Assembly: GCA_025352045.1 (NCBI GenBank)
Contig: JANXUD010000077.1
Span: 21,211 to 85,210, forward strand
Length of the DNA stretch: 64,000 nt
Reading direction: 5' to 3'
Source of the DNA: Gammaproteobacteria bacterium
GTDB taxonomy: Bacteria; Pseudomonadota; Gammaproteobacteria; Xanthomonadales; Xanthomonadaceae
Within the stretch, counting starts at the first letter, position 1. Each line of letters begins with the position of its first letter. The notes beneath the pieces are model-generated. The model was not told where the DNA came from, searched no databases, and worked only from the letters and a program-made list of their open reading frames with translations. Position numbers and translations under genes: made by a program. Positions 1 to 8,641 of this stretch are shown piece by piece.

Positions 1-47
1 ACTCCGAGCAGATCCTGGTCAAGCTCAGCTACCGCTTCGAACCCTAG
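1..47 (+). CDS. C-terminal end of a probable outer-membrane beta-barrel protein (partial)
   Basis: From base 3 the frame reads SEQILVKLSYRFEP and stops at TAG (45-47). The alternating hydrophobic/polar pattern near the stop (ILVKLSYRF) resembles the last beta-strand of an outer-membrane barrel, although the usual terminal aromatic residue is followed here by Glu-Pro. Only about 14 residues are visible, so the family cannot be named. Bases 48-166 after it hold no gene I can support. Confidence 0.4.
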   Translation, partial: SEQILVKLSYRFEP

Positions 48-166
48 GCCGGGCGGAGCCCTGTCCCAACTCTGGCTCGCGCGTACTCCATTCGGAGGAT
101 GGAACGCCCGTAGCGAGCGGCTAGAGTCGAAGGGGCGCCCATTCCCCACGGGCGATGGGAGACGTC

Positions 167-1084
167 ATGTTCCGCATCCTTGCATTCGCGCTCGCGCTGC
201 TCGCCGGAACATCGGCCTGGGCCCAGTCATATGACCCGCGCCTGGCGTACGCCCTGGCCTCGGGAAAAAGTTATTACGTCTACGTGGCCAACCGCGACGG
301 GACGCATGCGGTCCGGCTGTATGCGGATGACGCCAACATCAGTGGCGTTGATTTTGCGCCGGGCGGTGGGCGCATCGTGGTCGGCGACCGCGCGGGGGTG
401 AAGGTCCTTGCCTACACGGCCTCCAGCAGCGGCGTGCACCTGGATTCGGTGACCTCGCTGGACGGCGGAGCCGCTGCGGGCCCTCCCGATTTCTCCGACG
501 ACGGCGCGCGCATCCTCTACTTCCGAAGCTCCCAGCTGTCCGATCCGTCCAAGGTGCCCGGCTTCTGGGTCGTCGCGGCGACGGGCGGCACGCCAAAACT
601 TGTCTACCCGGGTTCTGCCCTCGACGCGGTCCGCTGGTTGCGCAGCGCCGACCTCGGCAGCGCCTTTGCGTACTTGAAGACCGTTCCGCATGGACCGAAC
701 GTGCCCGTCGACTACGAGATATGGACCGTCCTACTCGACGCGCAGGACAACGTATCGTCGGCTGGGCCGACGCTCAGCACCGCCGACCACGCCTTCAAGT
801 ACATTGAGGACTTCGACATCGCGCACACTCGAAATTCGCTGCTCGTGACGGTGAGCGATGCCGTCGGACGCTCGCTCATCGATTTCGATGTCCCAACGCG
901 CGCGATCACCGTCCGCAGCCACGCATTGATCTTCCGCTGCCACTACTCGGACGACGACAGCTGGTTCGGTGCCAAGGAAGAAGTGAAGGGCGGTTTCTTC
1001 ATCGACGCCGTCGATTCGGCGACCGGCGCGCAGACGCGCGTGATCGCCAAGGCCAACTACGGCGCCTTCGACGTCCGGCCTTGA
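167..1084 (+). CDS. Secreted TolB/PD40-like beta-propeller protein
   Basis: A protein of 305 residues with an N-terminal signal peptide (MFRILAFALALLAGTSAWA, cleavage after AWA), so it is exported. The mature part carries repeated propeller blades with the pattern xFxPxGxxIxxG (VDFAPGGGRIVVG) and xFSDDGxRILYF, as in the TolB C-terminal/PD40 beta-propeller superfamily. An ATG at 155 is in frame, but GGGAGA at 157-162 is well placed for the ATG at 167, which also starts the signal peptide directly. No catalytic motif is seen. The gene is convergent with the following ABC/peptidase gene. Function unknown; a periplasmic scaffold or binding protein is only an inference. Confidence 0.65.
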   Translation: MFRILAFALALLAGTSAWAQSYDPRLAYALASGKSYYVYVANRDGTHAVRLYADDANISGVDFAPGGGRIVVGDRAGVKVLAYTASSSGVHLDSVTSLDGGAAAGPPDFSDDGARILYFRSSQLSDPSKVPGFWVVAATGGTPKLVYPGSALDAVRWLRSADLGSAFAYLKTVPHGPNVPVDYEIWTVLLDAQDNVSSAGPTLSTADHAFKYIEDFDIAHTRNSLLVTVSDAVGRSLIDFDVPTRAITVRSHALIFRCHYSDDDSWFGAKEEVKGGFFIDAVDSATGAQTRVIAKANYGAFDVRP

Positions 1085-1100
1085 CCCGCTCGTCCGCGTT

Positions 1101-1127
1101 GGCGCGCAGGCTTGGGCTGCGCGCGCC
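1101..1127. terminator. GC-rich hairpin between convergent genes
   Basis: GGCGCGCAG and CTGCGCGCGCC face each other around a 7-base loop in the 72-base gap between two convergent genes. The stem has a two-base bulge and no clear T-run, so it is a possible bidirectional terminator only. Confidence 0.3.
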
Positions 1128-1156
1128 GATGGCGAGGCACGCGATCCGGGCGTGGA

Positions 1157-4100
1157 CTACTGCGACACCTTCTTCCGGTTGTCGGACGACACCCGGTCGA
1201 TCAGCTTGTTGTAGGGATCGAAGCCGGCTTCGTCCGGCGCCTGGTCCACCACCACGACCAGCCGCTGGTCACCGCGCGTGACGTAGTGCCGCTGCAGGTA
1301 GAGCACCTTCTCGTCCGCTTCCTTCCCCGACGGGCCCTTCGCGAACACGCCGACCTCGATCCAGTCGCCAAGCACGCCGGGCGTCTCCTTGCCGCGCCCG
1401 TCCGCATACAGCTTGGCCGCGTGCAGGTCGAGGGTCACCTCGTACTTGCCGTCTGCACGCTTGCGCGCCGTCGCCGCGGTGACCCGGTTGTCGTAGAAGC
1501 AGATCTTCTCGAACAGGTCGGTGATCAGGCCCTGCTGCGCGGGCGTCGCCTGCGCGCGGATGAAGCCGAGCAGCTCCAGCGACGTGGTGTAGGGCGGCTG
1601 CTGGAAGGCCTTGGCCTGCAGGAAGGCCTTCAGCGCAGCGTTGAGCTTGGCCTCGCCCAGTTCCTCGCGCAGCCGGTAGAACACCAGCGACCCCTTCTGG
1701 TAGTGGATGTACTGCTGGTTCTCCACCCGGTACAGCGGGAGCTCTTCGATCCTCTCGCCGCCGCGCCCGGCCAAGTAGCCGTCCAGCTCGGTCTTGAGGA
1801 AGCGGCGCATCTGCGAGCGGCCGTACTTGTGCTCCATCACCATCAGCGCCGAGTACTGCGCCAGCGATTCGGAAAGCACGGTCGCGCCCTGCACGTTGGC
1901 GCCGATCACCTGGTGCGCCCACCACTGGTGCGCGATCTCGTGCGCGGTGACGTAGTAGACGTAGTCGATGTCGTCCGCCTTGCGCAGGTCGGCGATGAAG
2001 CCGAGTGACTCCGAATACGGGATCGTGTTGGCGAAGCTCTGCGCGAAGCTCAGGTAGCCGGGGAACTCGACGATGCGCAACTGGTGGTGCTGGTACGGGG
2101 TGAAGTTGGCCTCGTAGTAGGCCAGCGCCGTCTGCGACGCGGCGATCATGCGGTCCACGTTGTACGGGTGCTTGGCGTCGTAATAGACCTCGATCGGCAC
2201 CGGCCTGCCGCTGCCGGCTGCGCGGTATTCACCCTTGCGGACCTGCCAGCGCGCCGACAGCACCGCGTAGAAGTTAAGCATCGGGCGGTCCATCGCATAG
2301 GCGAAGCAGCGCCTGCCGTCGCGCCTGAATTCGCGCTGCAGGTAGCCAGGCGCCAGGGCGATCTGGTCTGGCGCGGTGCACACGGTGGCCTGGAACGCGA
2401 TCCAGTCGGCGTCGTTGCCGACGTAGGTATTGGCGCGCGCCGCCTGGTCCTCGAGCTTCGGCATGCGGCGCGGTTCGCCCAGGTGGCGCTTGCGCCGCTC
2501 GTTGCGGTCGCTAAGCTCGGCGCCGGGCTGGTAACCGAACACCGGGAACATCCTGCTGCTGAAGAACGTGCCGTTGCCGACGATGGCGGTGTCGGGCGCA
2601 TCCGCCGTGATGCCGTGCGGATGATGGTCCACGGTCCAGGCGATGTCGCGCTCGGCGCCCGGCGCCAGCGGCACCCGGAAGCGGTAGACGCGCACGCCCA
2701 GCGGCTTGTCGTCCTTCACCAGCACGCTGCCCGCGGCGTCGAAGGCGACCAGGTCGCGATCATCGCCGATGCCGACCAGCATCTGGCTGAGCGGCTGCGG
2801 GTGCGTGTTGCGGACGCGATAGTGGCCAGCCACGCGCAGGGCCGGCGTCTCCGGCCGCAAGTCCGCATCCAGCGACACCGCCTGGATCCGCGGCTGTGGC
2901 CGCGTCGCCCAGTCCTTGTATTCGCGCTCGTAGCGCGCCTGCAGGTCAAGCCGTTCGTTCGGCGAGGTGAAGTCGTTGCGTACGTTGGTGTTCCAGAACA
3001 GCCAGCCGCCGATCGCCGCGAATGCCACCAGGCTGGCGACGAAGCCGATGCGCAGCGGACCGTGCATGCGGGCCGCCGCAAGGGCGCGACGCTGCGCGCC
3101 GGTGTGGGCAACGCCGCGCACCCGGAACGCCGCCGCGAGCAGCAGTAGCGCGACCATGAACAACGCCCAGTAGGCCTGGAACCACAGTTGCGCGGGCAGG
3201 AAATGGCCGTAACCATTTATGTCCGAATGCGGTGCGTTCGGCCAGCTGCCGAAGTTGTACAGGTTGTTGCTGAAGTCCAGCAGCCCGAGCACCGACTGCC
3301 CGATCAGTACCAGGATCAGCAGCGCATAGCCGACAAACTTGTTGTTGCTGAACACCTGCAGCGCCAGCGCGAGTCCCGCCATCAGCACGTACACCACCGA
3401 ATCCACGGCCAGCATCTTGGCGTACAGCAGGGGCTCGAGCTGGGTATAGCCCTTGGCCAGCTGCAGGACCATCGCGGTCAGCGCGCCGATGCCCTGGAAG
3501 CACACGATGACCGCCACCAGCGCCGCGAACTTGGCCAGCAGGGGCACCCAGTTGGGCACCGGCGCGGCGTCGCTGACTTCGTCGATGCGGGCGCTGCGCT
3601 CCTTCCACACCAGCTCGCCGGCATAGAACATCACGATGATCATCAGCAGGAAGCTGAAACTGCCTTCCAGGGCGCCGACCATCTGCGAGGTGACCGGGTA
3701 GATGCGGGTGCCGTACAGGCTCTCCTGCAGCAGGGCCGAGGGCACGAAATTGACCATGCCGAAGGCCAGCATGACCAGGAAGGGCACGCTTCGAAATACG
3801 CCGACCGTGTCGAAGCGCGCCTGCTGCGCGAACTGCCGCCAGGCCGTGGCCGGGCCGCGCGCGGGCACCACCTTGGCCACGGACTCGCGGACCGGCGCCG
3901 CGACGCGCGTGCCGGCCGCCGCGTCGGCCCGCGCAACGTCGGCGGTGCGTGCCTTTCGGCCCCACAAGCGGCGCGATGTGCCGGTGCGCTCGGTCCGGAA
4001 CAGTGCAAAGGTCGCCGCGAACAGCAGGCCCGCCACGCCCAGCCACAGCGCCCGGTTGGCGAGCAGGTAGCCGCCCAGCGTGGGAAGCGAGTGGTTGCGT

Positions 4101-4804
4101 TCGTCCGAGGACCAGTAGCGGAAGGTGCGCGAGAGCGCGCGCACGCCGAGCGGTTCGACCAGCGTGGCGACCCAGACATTGTCGAGGTCGCGCAGCAGCG
4201 CCGCGCTGACCCCGTACAGCACCAGGAAGGCGAGCACGCCGATGTACACCCACAACACGCTGCGGGTGATGACCGCCAGCAGGGCCAGCAGCGCGCCGGT
4301 GAACAGCAGGTTCGGCAGCACGATGACGGCGAAGCCCCACAGGTAGGGCTGCAGCGACACCGGGCCGAGACGGACCGGATCGATCCAGGGCATGAACTGC
4401 GCGACGAACATGCCCAGGCCGACCAGCAGGTACACGACCAGGCTGGCCGCGAGCGCCGCACCGATCCGACCGAGCAGGTAGTCGCGCCGGCGCACCGGGC
4501 TGGCGAACACCAGCGCATCGGTGCCCAGCTCGAAGTCGCGCAGCAGCGCAGCACTGATGAACAGTGTGATCACCAGCATGCCGAGCAGGGTGAAGAAGGC
4601 GAAGAAGGTGACGATGACCGTCGGCGCGTTGCGCACCACGTTGCCCATGCCACCGCCGAGCTGCACGGCGTCGCTGGAGGTGGCGCCGAACGCGAGCAGT
4701 GCAAACAGCGCCGACATCAGCCACAGCAGCGGGGAGCGCAGTTGCTCGCGCAGTTCGAAACGGAAGAATTCGCCGGCGGTGCCCGGCAAGCGCGTGGCGG
4801 GCAT
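1157..4804 (-). CDS. ABC-2 type permease fused to an M1-family zinc aminopeptidase
   Basis: A 1215-residue fusion. Roughly residues 1-570 form two sets of hydrophobic segments of an ABC-2 exporter permease (for example FFAFFTLLGMLVITLFISAA and later LLMIIVMFYAGELVWKER). The C-terminal half is an M1 (gluzincin) peptidase with HEIAH at 955-959 and a following SES whose Glu (about 979) would be the third zinc ligand. There is one more residue between the second His and this Glu than in the classical HExxH-18-E spacing. The gene lies 4 bases downstream of an ATPase gene, so the pair forms one exporter operon. Family members of this architecture are known in Xanthomonads and Bacteroidetes; the substrate is not known. 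The peptidase domain probably sits on the extracytoplasmic side. Confidence 0.9.
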   Translation of the reverse strand: MPATRLPGTAGEFFRFELREQLRSPLLWLMSALFALLAFGATSSDAVQLGGGMGNVVRNAPTVIVTFFAFFTLLGMLVITLFISAALLRDFELGTDALVFASPVRRRDYLLGRIGAALAASLVVYLLVGLGMFVAQFMPWIDPVRLGPVSLQPYLWGFAVIVLPNLLFTGALLALLAVITRSVLWVYIGVLAFLVLYGVSAALLRDLDNVWVATLVEPLGVRALSRTFRYWSSDERNHSLPTLGGYLLANRALWLGVAGLLFAATFALFRTERTGTSRRLWGRKARTADVARADAAAGTRVAAPVRESVAKVVPARGPATAWRQFAQQARFDTVGVFRSVPFLVMLAFGMVNFVPSALLQESLYGTRIYPVTSQMVGALEGSFSFLLMIIVMFYAGELVWKERSARIDEVSDAAPVPNWVPLLAKFAALVAVIVCFQGIGALTAMVLQLAKGYTQLEPLLYAKMLAVDSVVYVLMAGLALALQVFSNNKFVGYALLILVLIGQSVLGLLDFSNNLYNFGSWPNAPHSDINGYGHFLPAQLWFQAYWALFMVALLLLAAAFRVRGVAHTGAQRRALAAARMHGPLRIGFVASLVAFAAIGGWLFWNTNVRNDFTSPNERLDLQARYEREYKDWATRPQPRIQAVSLDADLRPETPALRVAGHYRVRNTHPQPLSQMLVGIGDDRDLVAFDAAGSVLVKDDKPLGVRVYRFRVPLAPGAERDIAWTVDHHPHGITADAPDTAIVGNGTFFSSRMFPVFGYQPGAELSDRNERRKRHLGEPRRMPKLEDQAARANTYVGNDADWIAFQATVCTAPDQIALAPGYLQREFRRDGRRCFAYAMDRPMLNFYAVLSARWQVRKGEYRAAGSGRPVPIEVYYDAKHPYNVDRMIAASQTALAYYEANFTPYQHHQLRIVEFPGYLSFAQSFANTIPYSESLGFIADLRKADDIDYVYYVTAHEIAHQWWAHQVIGANVQGATVLSESLAQYSALMVMEHKYGRSQMRRFLKTELDGYLAGRGGERIEELPLYRVENQQYIHYQKGSLVFYRLREELGEAKLNAALKAFLQAKAFQQPPYTTSLELLGFIRAQATPAQQGLITDLFEKICFYDNRVTAATARKRADGKYEVTLDLHAAKLYADGRGKETPGVLGDWIEVGVFAKGPSGKEADEKVLYLQRHYVTRGDQRLVVVVDQAPDEAGFDPYNKLIDRVSSDNRKKVSQ

Positions 4805-4808
4805 GGGC

Positions 4809-5702
4809 TCAGGCCGCCCGGGCTTGCGCGCGCAGGCGCTGGAAGTACACGTCCTCCAGGTCCGGCTCGACCTGCACGAAGCCCTCCTCGGGCTGCTGCG
4901 CGCCGAACACGTGGATCACCGGGTTGCCCCCGACCAGCCGCGTCGACAGCACCGTATGCCGCGCCTCGTAGTCGGGCAGGGCAGCCTTGCTGACCTGCTT
5001 GCGCCAGACCTGCTGCGACAGCGCCGCGATCGCATCGGCCGGCTTGCCGGTCAGCAACACCTTGCCCTTGTTCATGATCGCCATGGTCGGGCAGAGGTCG
5101 GTGACGTCGGCGACGATGTGCGTGGACAGCAGCACCGCGACGTTCTCGCCGATCGCTGCCAGCAGGTTGAGGAAGCGGTTGCGTTCCTCCGGGTCAAGGC
5201 CGGCGGTCGGCTCGTCCACGATCACCAGGCGCGGGTCGCCCAGCAGCGCCTGGGCGATGCCGAAGCGCTGGCGCATGCCGCCGGAGAAGGTGCCGAGCTT
5301 GCGCTTGCGCGCGTCCCACAGGTTCACCTGCTGCAGCAGGCCTTCGACCATTTCGCGGCGCGACTTGCGCTCCGTGAGGCCCTTGAGCACGGCAAAGTGC
5401 TCGAGCAGGTCTTCCGCGCTGACCTTCGGATAGACGCCGAAGTCCTGCGGCAGGTAGCCCAGGCGCCGGCGCACCGCGTCCTTGTCGCGCAACACGTCGA
5501 TGCTCGATCCGTCCTCCAGCACCAGCGTGGCCGAGCCGGTGTCGGCTTCCTGCAGGGTCGCGAGCGTGCGCATCAGCGAGGACTTGCCGGCGCCGTTCGG
5601 GCCGAGCAGGCCGAACATCCCGCGCGGGATGTCGAGGCTGACGTCGTCGAGCGCGCGAACGCCGTTCGCGTAGGTCTTGCCGAGCTGGCGGATGGTCAAC
5701 AC
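4809..5702 (-). CDS. ABC transporter ATP-binding protein (partner of the permease-peptidase)
   Basis: A cytoplasmic ATPase with Walker A GPNGAGKSS, signature LGTFSGGMRQR, Walker B LVIVDEPTAGLDP and the switch His in LSTHIV. A short C-terminal extension follows. The frame is open up to an ATG at 5795, but the conserved domain begins with VLTIRQLGKTY at a GTG (5702) that has AGGGG eight bases upstream. I therefore prefer the 297-residue product over a 328-residue one with an unusual Arg/Gly-rich leader. It would power the downstream membrane-peptidase fusion and is divergent from the flotillin gene. Confidence 0.88.
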   Translation of the reverse strand: MLTIRQLGKTYANGVRALDDVSLDIPRGMFGLLGPNGAGKSSLMRTLATLQEADTGSATLVLEDGSSIDVLRDKDAVRRRLGYLPQDFGVYPKVSAEDLLEHFAVLKGLTERKSRREMVEGLLQQVNLWDARKRKLGTFSGGMRQRFGIAQALLGDPRLVIVDEPTAGLDPEERNRFLNLLAAIGENVAVLLSTHIVADVTDLCPTMAIMNKGKVLLTGKPADAIAALSQQVWRKQVSKAALPDYEARHTVLSTRLVGGNPVIHVFGAQQPEEGFVQVEPDLEDVYFQRLRAQARAA

Positions 5703-5829
5703 GTCGGGAGCCCCTGGAGTGATGGTGACGCCGCGGCGGGAGCCTCCCGCGTCCGGCTTGGTCGCCACCCTATCCCGCCCGCGGGGCGCGCGCATCCCCG
5801 AAAGGTCATGGCCGCCCGGGCGGCTCCCC

Positions 5830-5835
5830 TATACT
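5830..5835 (+). promoter_or_regulatory. Possible -10 element of the flotillin gene
   Basis: TATACT lies 31 bases upstream of the flotillin ATG in a GC-rich intergenic region between divergent genes. No convincing -35 hexamer is visible at 16-18 bases, so support is weak. Confidence 0.25.
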
Positions 5836-5865
5836 TGGCCATCGTTCGTCGCTCTGGGGATTGCA

Positions 5866-7260
5866 ATGTTCGGTTTTTCTTTGCTGCTGGCCGTGGTCGT
5901 CGCGGTCGTCGTCGTTGTCGGCGTGATGCTGTTCTTCTGGGTGGTGGCGCTGCGTCGCGTGGTGCCGGTGAACGAAGTGCACATCGTGCAGAACCGCAAG
6001 ACCACGGTCAGCTTCGGCAAGGGCTTCAGCAGCAACACCTATTACGAGTGGCCGTCCTGGATCCCCCTGATCGGCCTGACCAAGATCATGCTGCCGGTGT
6101 CGAACTTCTCCATCGACCTGCCGGACTACGCTGCGTACGACAAGGAGCGCGTGCCCTTCCTGGTGCACGTGATGGCGTTCTTCCGCATCGACGACTCCAA
6201 CACCGCCGCGCAGCGCGTGGCCTCGTTCGAGGAACTCAAGACCCAGCTCACCTCGATCGTGCAGGGCGCCGTGCGCACCGTGCTGGCCGGGCACGAGATC
6301 GACCAGATCATGCTCGACCGCTCGCGCTTCGGCGAGGCCTTCACCAAGGAAGTGCAGCCGCAGCTTGGTAGCTGGGGCGTCGAGGCGATCAAGAACATCG
6401 AGCTGATGGACATCCGCGACGCCAAGGACAGCGAGGTCATCCACAACATCATGGCCAAGCGCACCTCGGGCATCGAGCGCGAGTCGCGGCTGGTGGTCGC
6501 GGACAACACGCGCCAGGCCGAGATGGCAGAGATCGCGGCCAAGCGCGAGGTGGAAATGTCGCGCCAGCAGGCGGCCGAGCAGGTGGGCCTGCGCACCGCC
6601 GAGAAGGACCAGAAGGTCGGCGTGGCCAACGAGCAGGCCTCGCAGCAGGTCAAGACCCAGCAGCGCGAGACCGCGGCCAAGGAAATGGACGTGGTGCAGG
6701 TGAAGAACGTCCGCGGCGCCGAGATCAGCCGCCAGGTGGCGGTGATCGCCGCGGGCCAGGCCAAGGAAGTGGCGATCGTCGAGGCGGAGGCCACCAAGCA
6801 GGTCGCCATCGTCGAGGCGGAAGGCAACAAGTCGCAGACCGTGCTGACGGCCGAAGGCAAGCTCGAGGCCGCGCGCCGCAATGCAGAAGGCATCACGGTC
6901 GAGGGCACCGCGCGCGGTTCGGCCGAGACGGCGATCCTGATGGCGCCCGTCGATGCGCAGATCAAGCTGGCCGAGAAGATCGGCGCCGACAAGGGCTACC
7001 AGGACTACCTGCTGGGCATCCGGAACATCGAAGCCTCGCAGGCCGTCGGCGAGGCCCAGGCCGGCGCGCTCAAGACCGCCAACGTCAAGGTCATCGCCAA
7101 TGCCGGCCAGCCGGCCAAGGGCCTGGCCAGCGTGATGGACCTGTTCTCGGCCGGCGGCGGCACCGCCGTGGCGTCCATGCTCGAGGGCCTGGCGCAGTCG
7201 GACGAGGGGCGCAAGCTGCTCGATCGCTTCGCCAGCAAGCCGGGCGACGCCAAGCCCTGA
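5866..7260 (+). CDS. Flotillin-like SPFH membrane scaffold protein
   Basis: A product of 464 residues. It has one long hydrophobic N-terminal anchor (about residues 3-28, rich in Val), then an SPFH/band-7 domain (about 30-200, ending near IKNIELMDIRDAKDSEV). A long Ala/Glu/Lys-rich coiled-coil follows (about 205-370, with repeats such as VAIVEAEATKQVAIVEAEG), then a Gly/Ala tail. This is the order seen in FloT/YqiK-type bacterial flotillins, which organise ordered membrane microdomains. GGGGA about eight bases before the ATG supports the start. No NfeD-like partner gene is adjacent; the next element is a palindromic repeat that may end transcription. Confidence 0.9.
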   Translation: MFGFSLLLAVVVAVVVVVGVMLFFWVVALRRVVPVNEVHIVQNRKTTVSFGKGFSSNTYYEWPSWIPLIGLTKIMLPVSNFSIDLPDYAAYDKERVPFLVHVMAFFRIDDSNTAAQRVASFEELKTQLTSIVQGAVRTVLAGHEIDQIMLDRSRFGEAFTKEVQPQLGSWGVEAIKNIELMDIRDAKDSEVIHNIMAKRTSGIERESRLVVADNTRQAEMAEIAAKREVEMSRQQAAEQVGLRTAEKDQKVGVANEQASQQVKTQQRETAAKEMDVVQVKNVRGAEISRQVAVIAAGQAKEVAIVEAEATKQVAIVEAEGNKSQTVLTAEGKLEAARRNAEGITVEGTARGSAETAILMAPVDAQIKLAEKIGADKGYQDYLLGIRNIEASQAVGEAQAGALKTANVKVIANAGQPAKGLASVMDLFSAGGGTAVASMLEGLAQSDEGRKLLDRFASKPGDAKP

Positions 7261-7266
7261 AGGATC

Positions 7267-7321
7267 GTGGGAGCGGCTTCAACCGTGATCCGTAGTAAGT
7301 CGCGGCTGAAGCCGCTCCCAC
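7267..7321. repeat. Palindromic REP-like element, copy 1
   Basis: GTGGGAGCGGCTTCA and its perfect reverse complement flank a 25-base centre, giving a 15-bp stem. It lies 6 bases after the flotillin stop and 4 bases before the end of the convergent small gene, so it could act as a bidirectional terminator. Related copies are at 51572-51622 and 52341-52411. Confidence 0.85.
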
Positions 7322-7325
7322 AGGG

Positions 7326-7616
7326 CTAGCGTTTGCGCCGGGGCTTCGCCTTGGGCCGGCGCGGATGCGCCTTCTGCTGCGCGGCGGGCGGCTTGGCCGC
7401 CGCCGCCGGTTTCGCGGGCTGGCCACTTCGCCGGAACAGCCGGACGACCCGCGTGACCCCCGCCAGCACCGCCGCGCGCAGGTTGCCGGCAACGCCGACC
7501 GGGCGGCCCGCGGCCGCGGCCTCGCGCTGCCGACGTTCATACAGCTCGATGCGGTGCAGGTGGCGCTCCCGTTCTTCACGCGGGTCAGGCTTGGACTTCT
7601 CGTGCTGCTTGGACAT
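7326..7616 (-). CDS. Small basic hypothetical protein
   Basis: A product of 96 residues. The N-terminal part is charged and probably helical (DPREERERHLHRIELYERRQ), a short hydrophobic segment follows (LRAAVLAGVTRVVRLF), and the C-terminus is a Pro/Ala/Lys/Arg-rich tail ending PKAKPRRKR. The ATG at 7616 is favoured because a GAGG lies seven bases upstream; an in-frame TTG just before it is less likely. No family is recognised. The basic tail could bind nucleic acid or acidic lipid heads, which is speculation. Confidence 0.55.
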   Translation of the reverse strand: MSKQHEKSKPDPREERERHLHRIELYERRQREAAAAGRPVGVAGNLRAAVLAGVTRVVRLFRRSGQPAKPAAAAKPPAAQQKAHPRRPKAKPRRKR

Positions 7617-7759
7617 GGCCAACCTCGGTGGTTTCGTCGCCAGTGCGTCCGGCTCGACAGGGGATCCAGTCTAGGCCGAAGCCGGCCCGGTGTTGCGTCT
7701 GGCTGGCACGCGCCCCGGATCGGGTCCATGCTCCGCGACAATGCGACAAGGAGTTTGCC

Positions 7760-8539
7760 GTGGCCACTGCCGCACCCGCGCGAGCCGCGCCGCATGTCGA
7801 GGATGCCGGGTTCCATGCCGGAATGGCCGCCGCCTGTGTCCTGGTCGCCTTCGGTGGCTTCGCGCCCACCTACTGGTTGCAACTGCCAGCCGGCACGTTC
7901 GTCGGTCCACCGCTGTTGCACTTGCACGGCCTGGTGTTCTCGGCCTGGCCGGTGTTCCTGCTCAGCCAGGCCTGGCTGGCCCGCCAGGGCCGGTTGCGCC
8001 AGCACCGCGCCTGGGGGCTGGCGGGCATCGCCCTGGCCAGCGCGATGGTGGCACTGGGCATTGCAACAGCCATCGGCTCCCTGCGGCACGGCCTGGCCAG
8101 CGGTTATGGTGATGCCCAGCGCGCCTTCTTCATCGTGCCGATTTCCGCCCTGGCCCTGTTCGCCGTGTGGGTCGTCGCTGCCATCGTGCGCCGCGCCGAC
8201 CGCGGCTGGCACCAGCGGCTGATGCTGCTCGCAACGATCTCCGTATTGCAGGCGGCGGTCGCGCGCGTGTTCATTGCCCTGCTGTCCGGCAGCGGCCCCG
8301 GACTCCGCCCCGGCCTGGCGCCGCCGCCGCCCTTGGTAGTGTCGATGGCTCCGGGCCTGTTGCTCGAGCTGTTCATCGTCGCCGGCGTCATCCACGACTG
8401 GCGACGCCACGGGCGGCCGCACCCGGCCTGGATCGTCGGCGCCATCGTGATGACGGCGGTCGTCCTGTTGCGGGTGCCGCTGGCGACGACGCCTGCCTGG
8501 CTTGGCTTCGCGGGCTTCATGGCCGGCTTTGCCGGCTGA
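7760..8539 (+). CDS. Multi-pass inner-membrane protein of unknown function
   Basis: A product of 259 residues, almost entirely hydrophobic, with about seven predicted membrane segments. His-containing motifs in the second and third (LLHLHGLVFSAW and RLRQHRAWGL) recall small haem- or quinone-linked membrane proteins, but no family can be named. The start is a GTG at 7760 with AAGGAG (7747-7752) seven bases upstream. The gene ends 102 bases before the TolB-like/TPR array and points the same way. It could be co-transcribed with the array. Confidence 0.65.
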   Translation: MATAAPARAAPHVEDAGFHAGMAAACVLVAFGGFAPTYWLQLPAGTFVGPPLLHLHGLVFSAWPVFLLSQAWLARQGRLRQHRAWGLAGIALASAMVALGIATAIGSLRHGLASGYGDAQRAFFIVPISALALFAVWVVAAIVRRADRGWHQRLMLLATISVLQAAVARVFIALLSGSGPGLRPGLAPPPPLVVSMAPGLLLELFIVAGVIHDWRRHGRPHPAWIVGAIVMTAVVLLRVPLATTPAWLGFAGFMAGFAG

Positions 8540-8582
8540 GGGGAGCGTCCATTGGGCCGGGAAGGCGCGGGCCTCGTCCACG

Positions 8583-8614
8583 CTGACAGGAAACCACCCG
8601 GTTCAAGCTATGCT
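8583..8614 (+). promoter_or_regulatory. Weak candidate promoter for the TolB/TPR array
   Basis: CTGACA (8583-8588) and TATGCT (8609-8614) lie before the first array gene, but the 20-base spacer is longer than usual. This is the only sizeable non-coding gap ahead of the array apart from the decayed-gene region at 12519-12842. Confidence 0.22.
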
Positions 8615-8641
8615 GCGCGTTACGGACCGTGGGGTACGGAC

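Noticed and set aside
1112..4993. Long plus-strand open frames opposite the ABC-peptidase gene
   Set aside because: They are antisense shadows in GC-rich DNA, with Arg/Gln/His-rich composition and no domains. The minus-strand gene has clear motifs and explains the interval.
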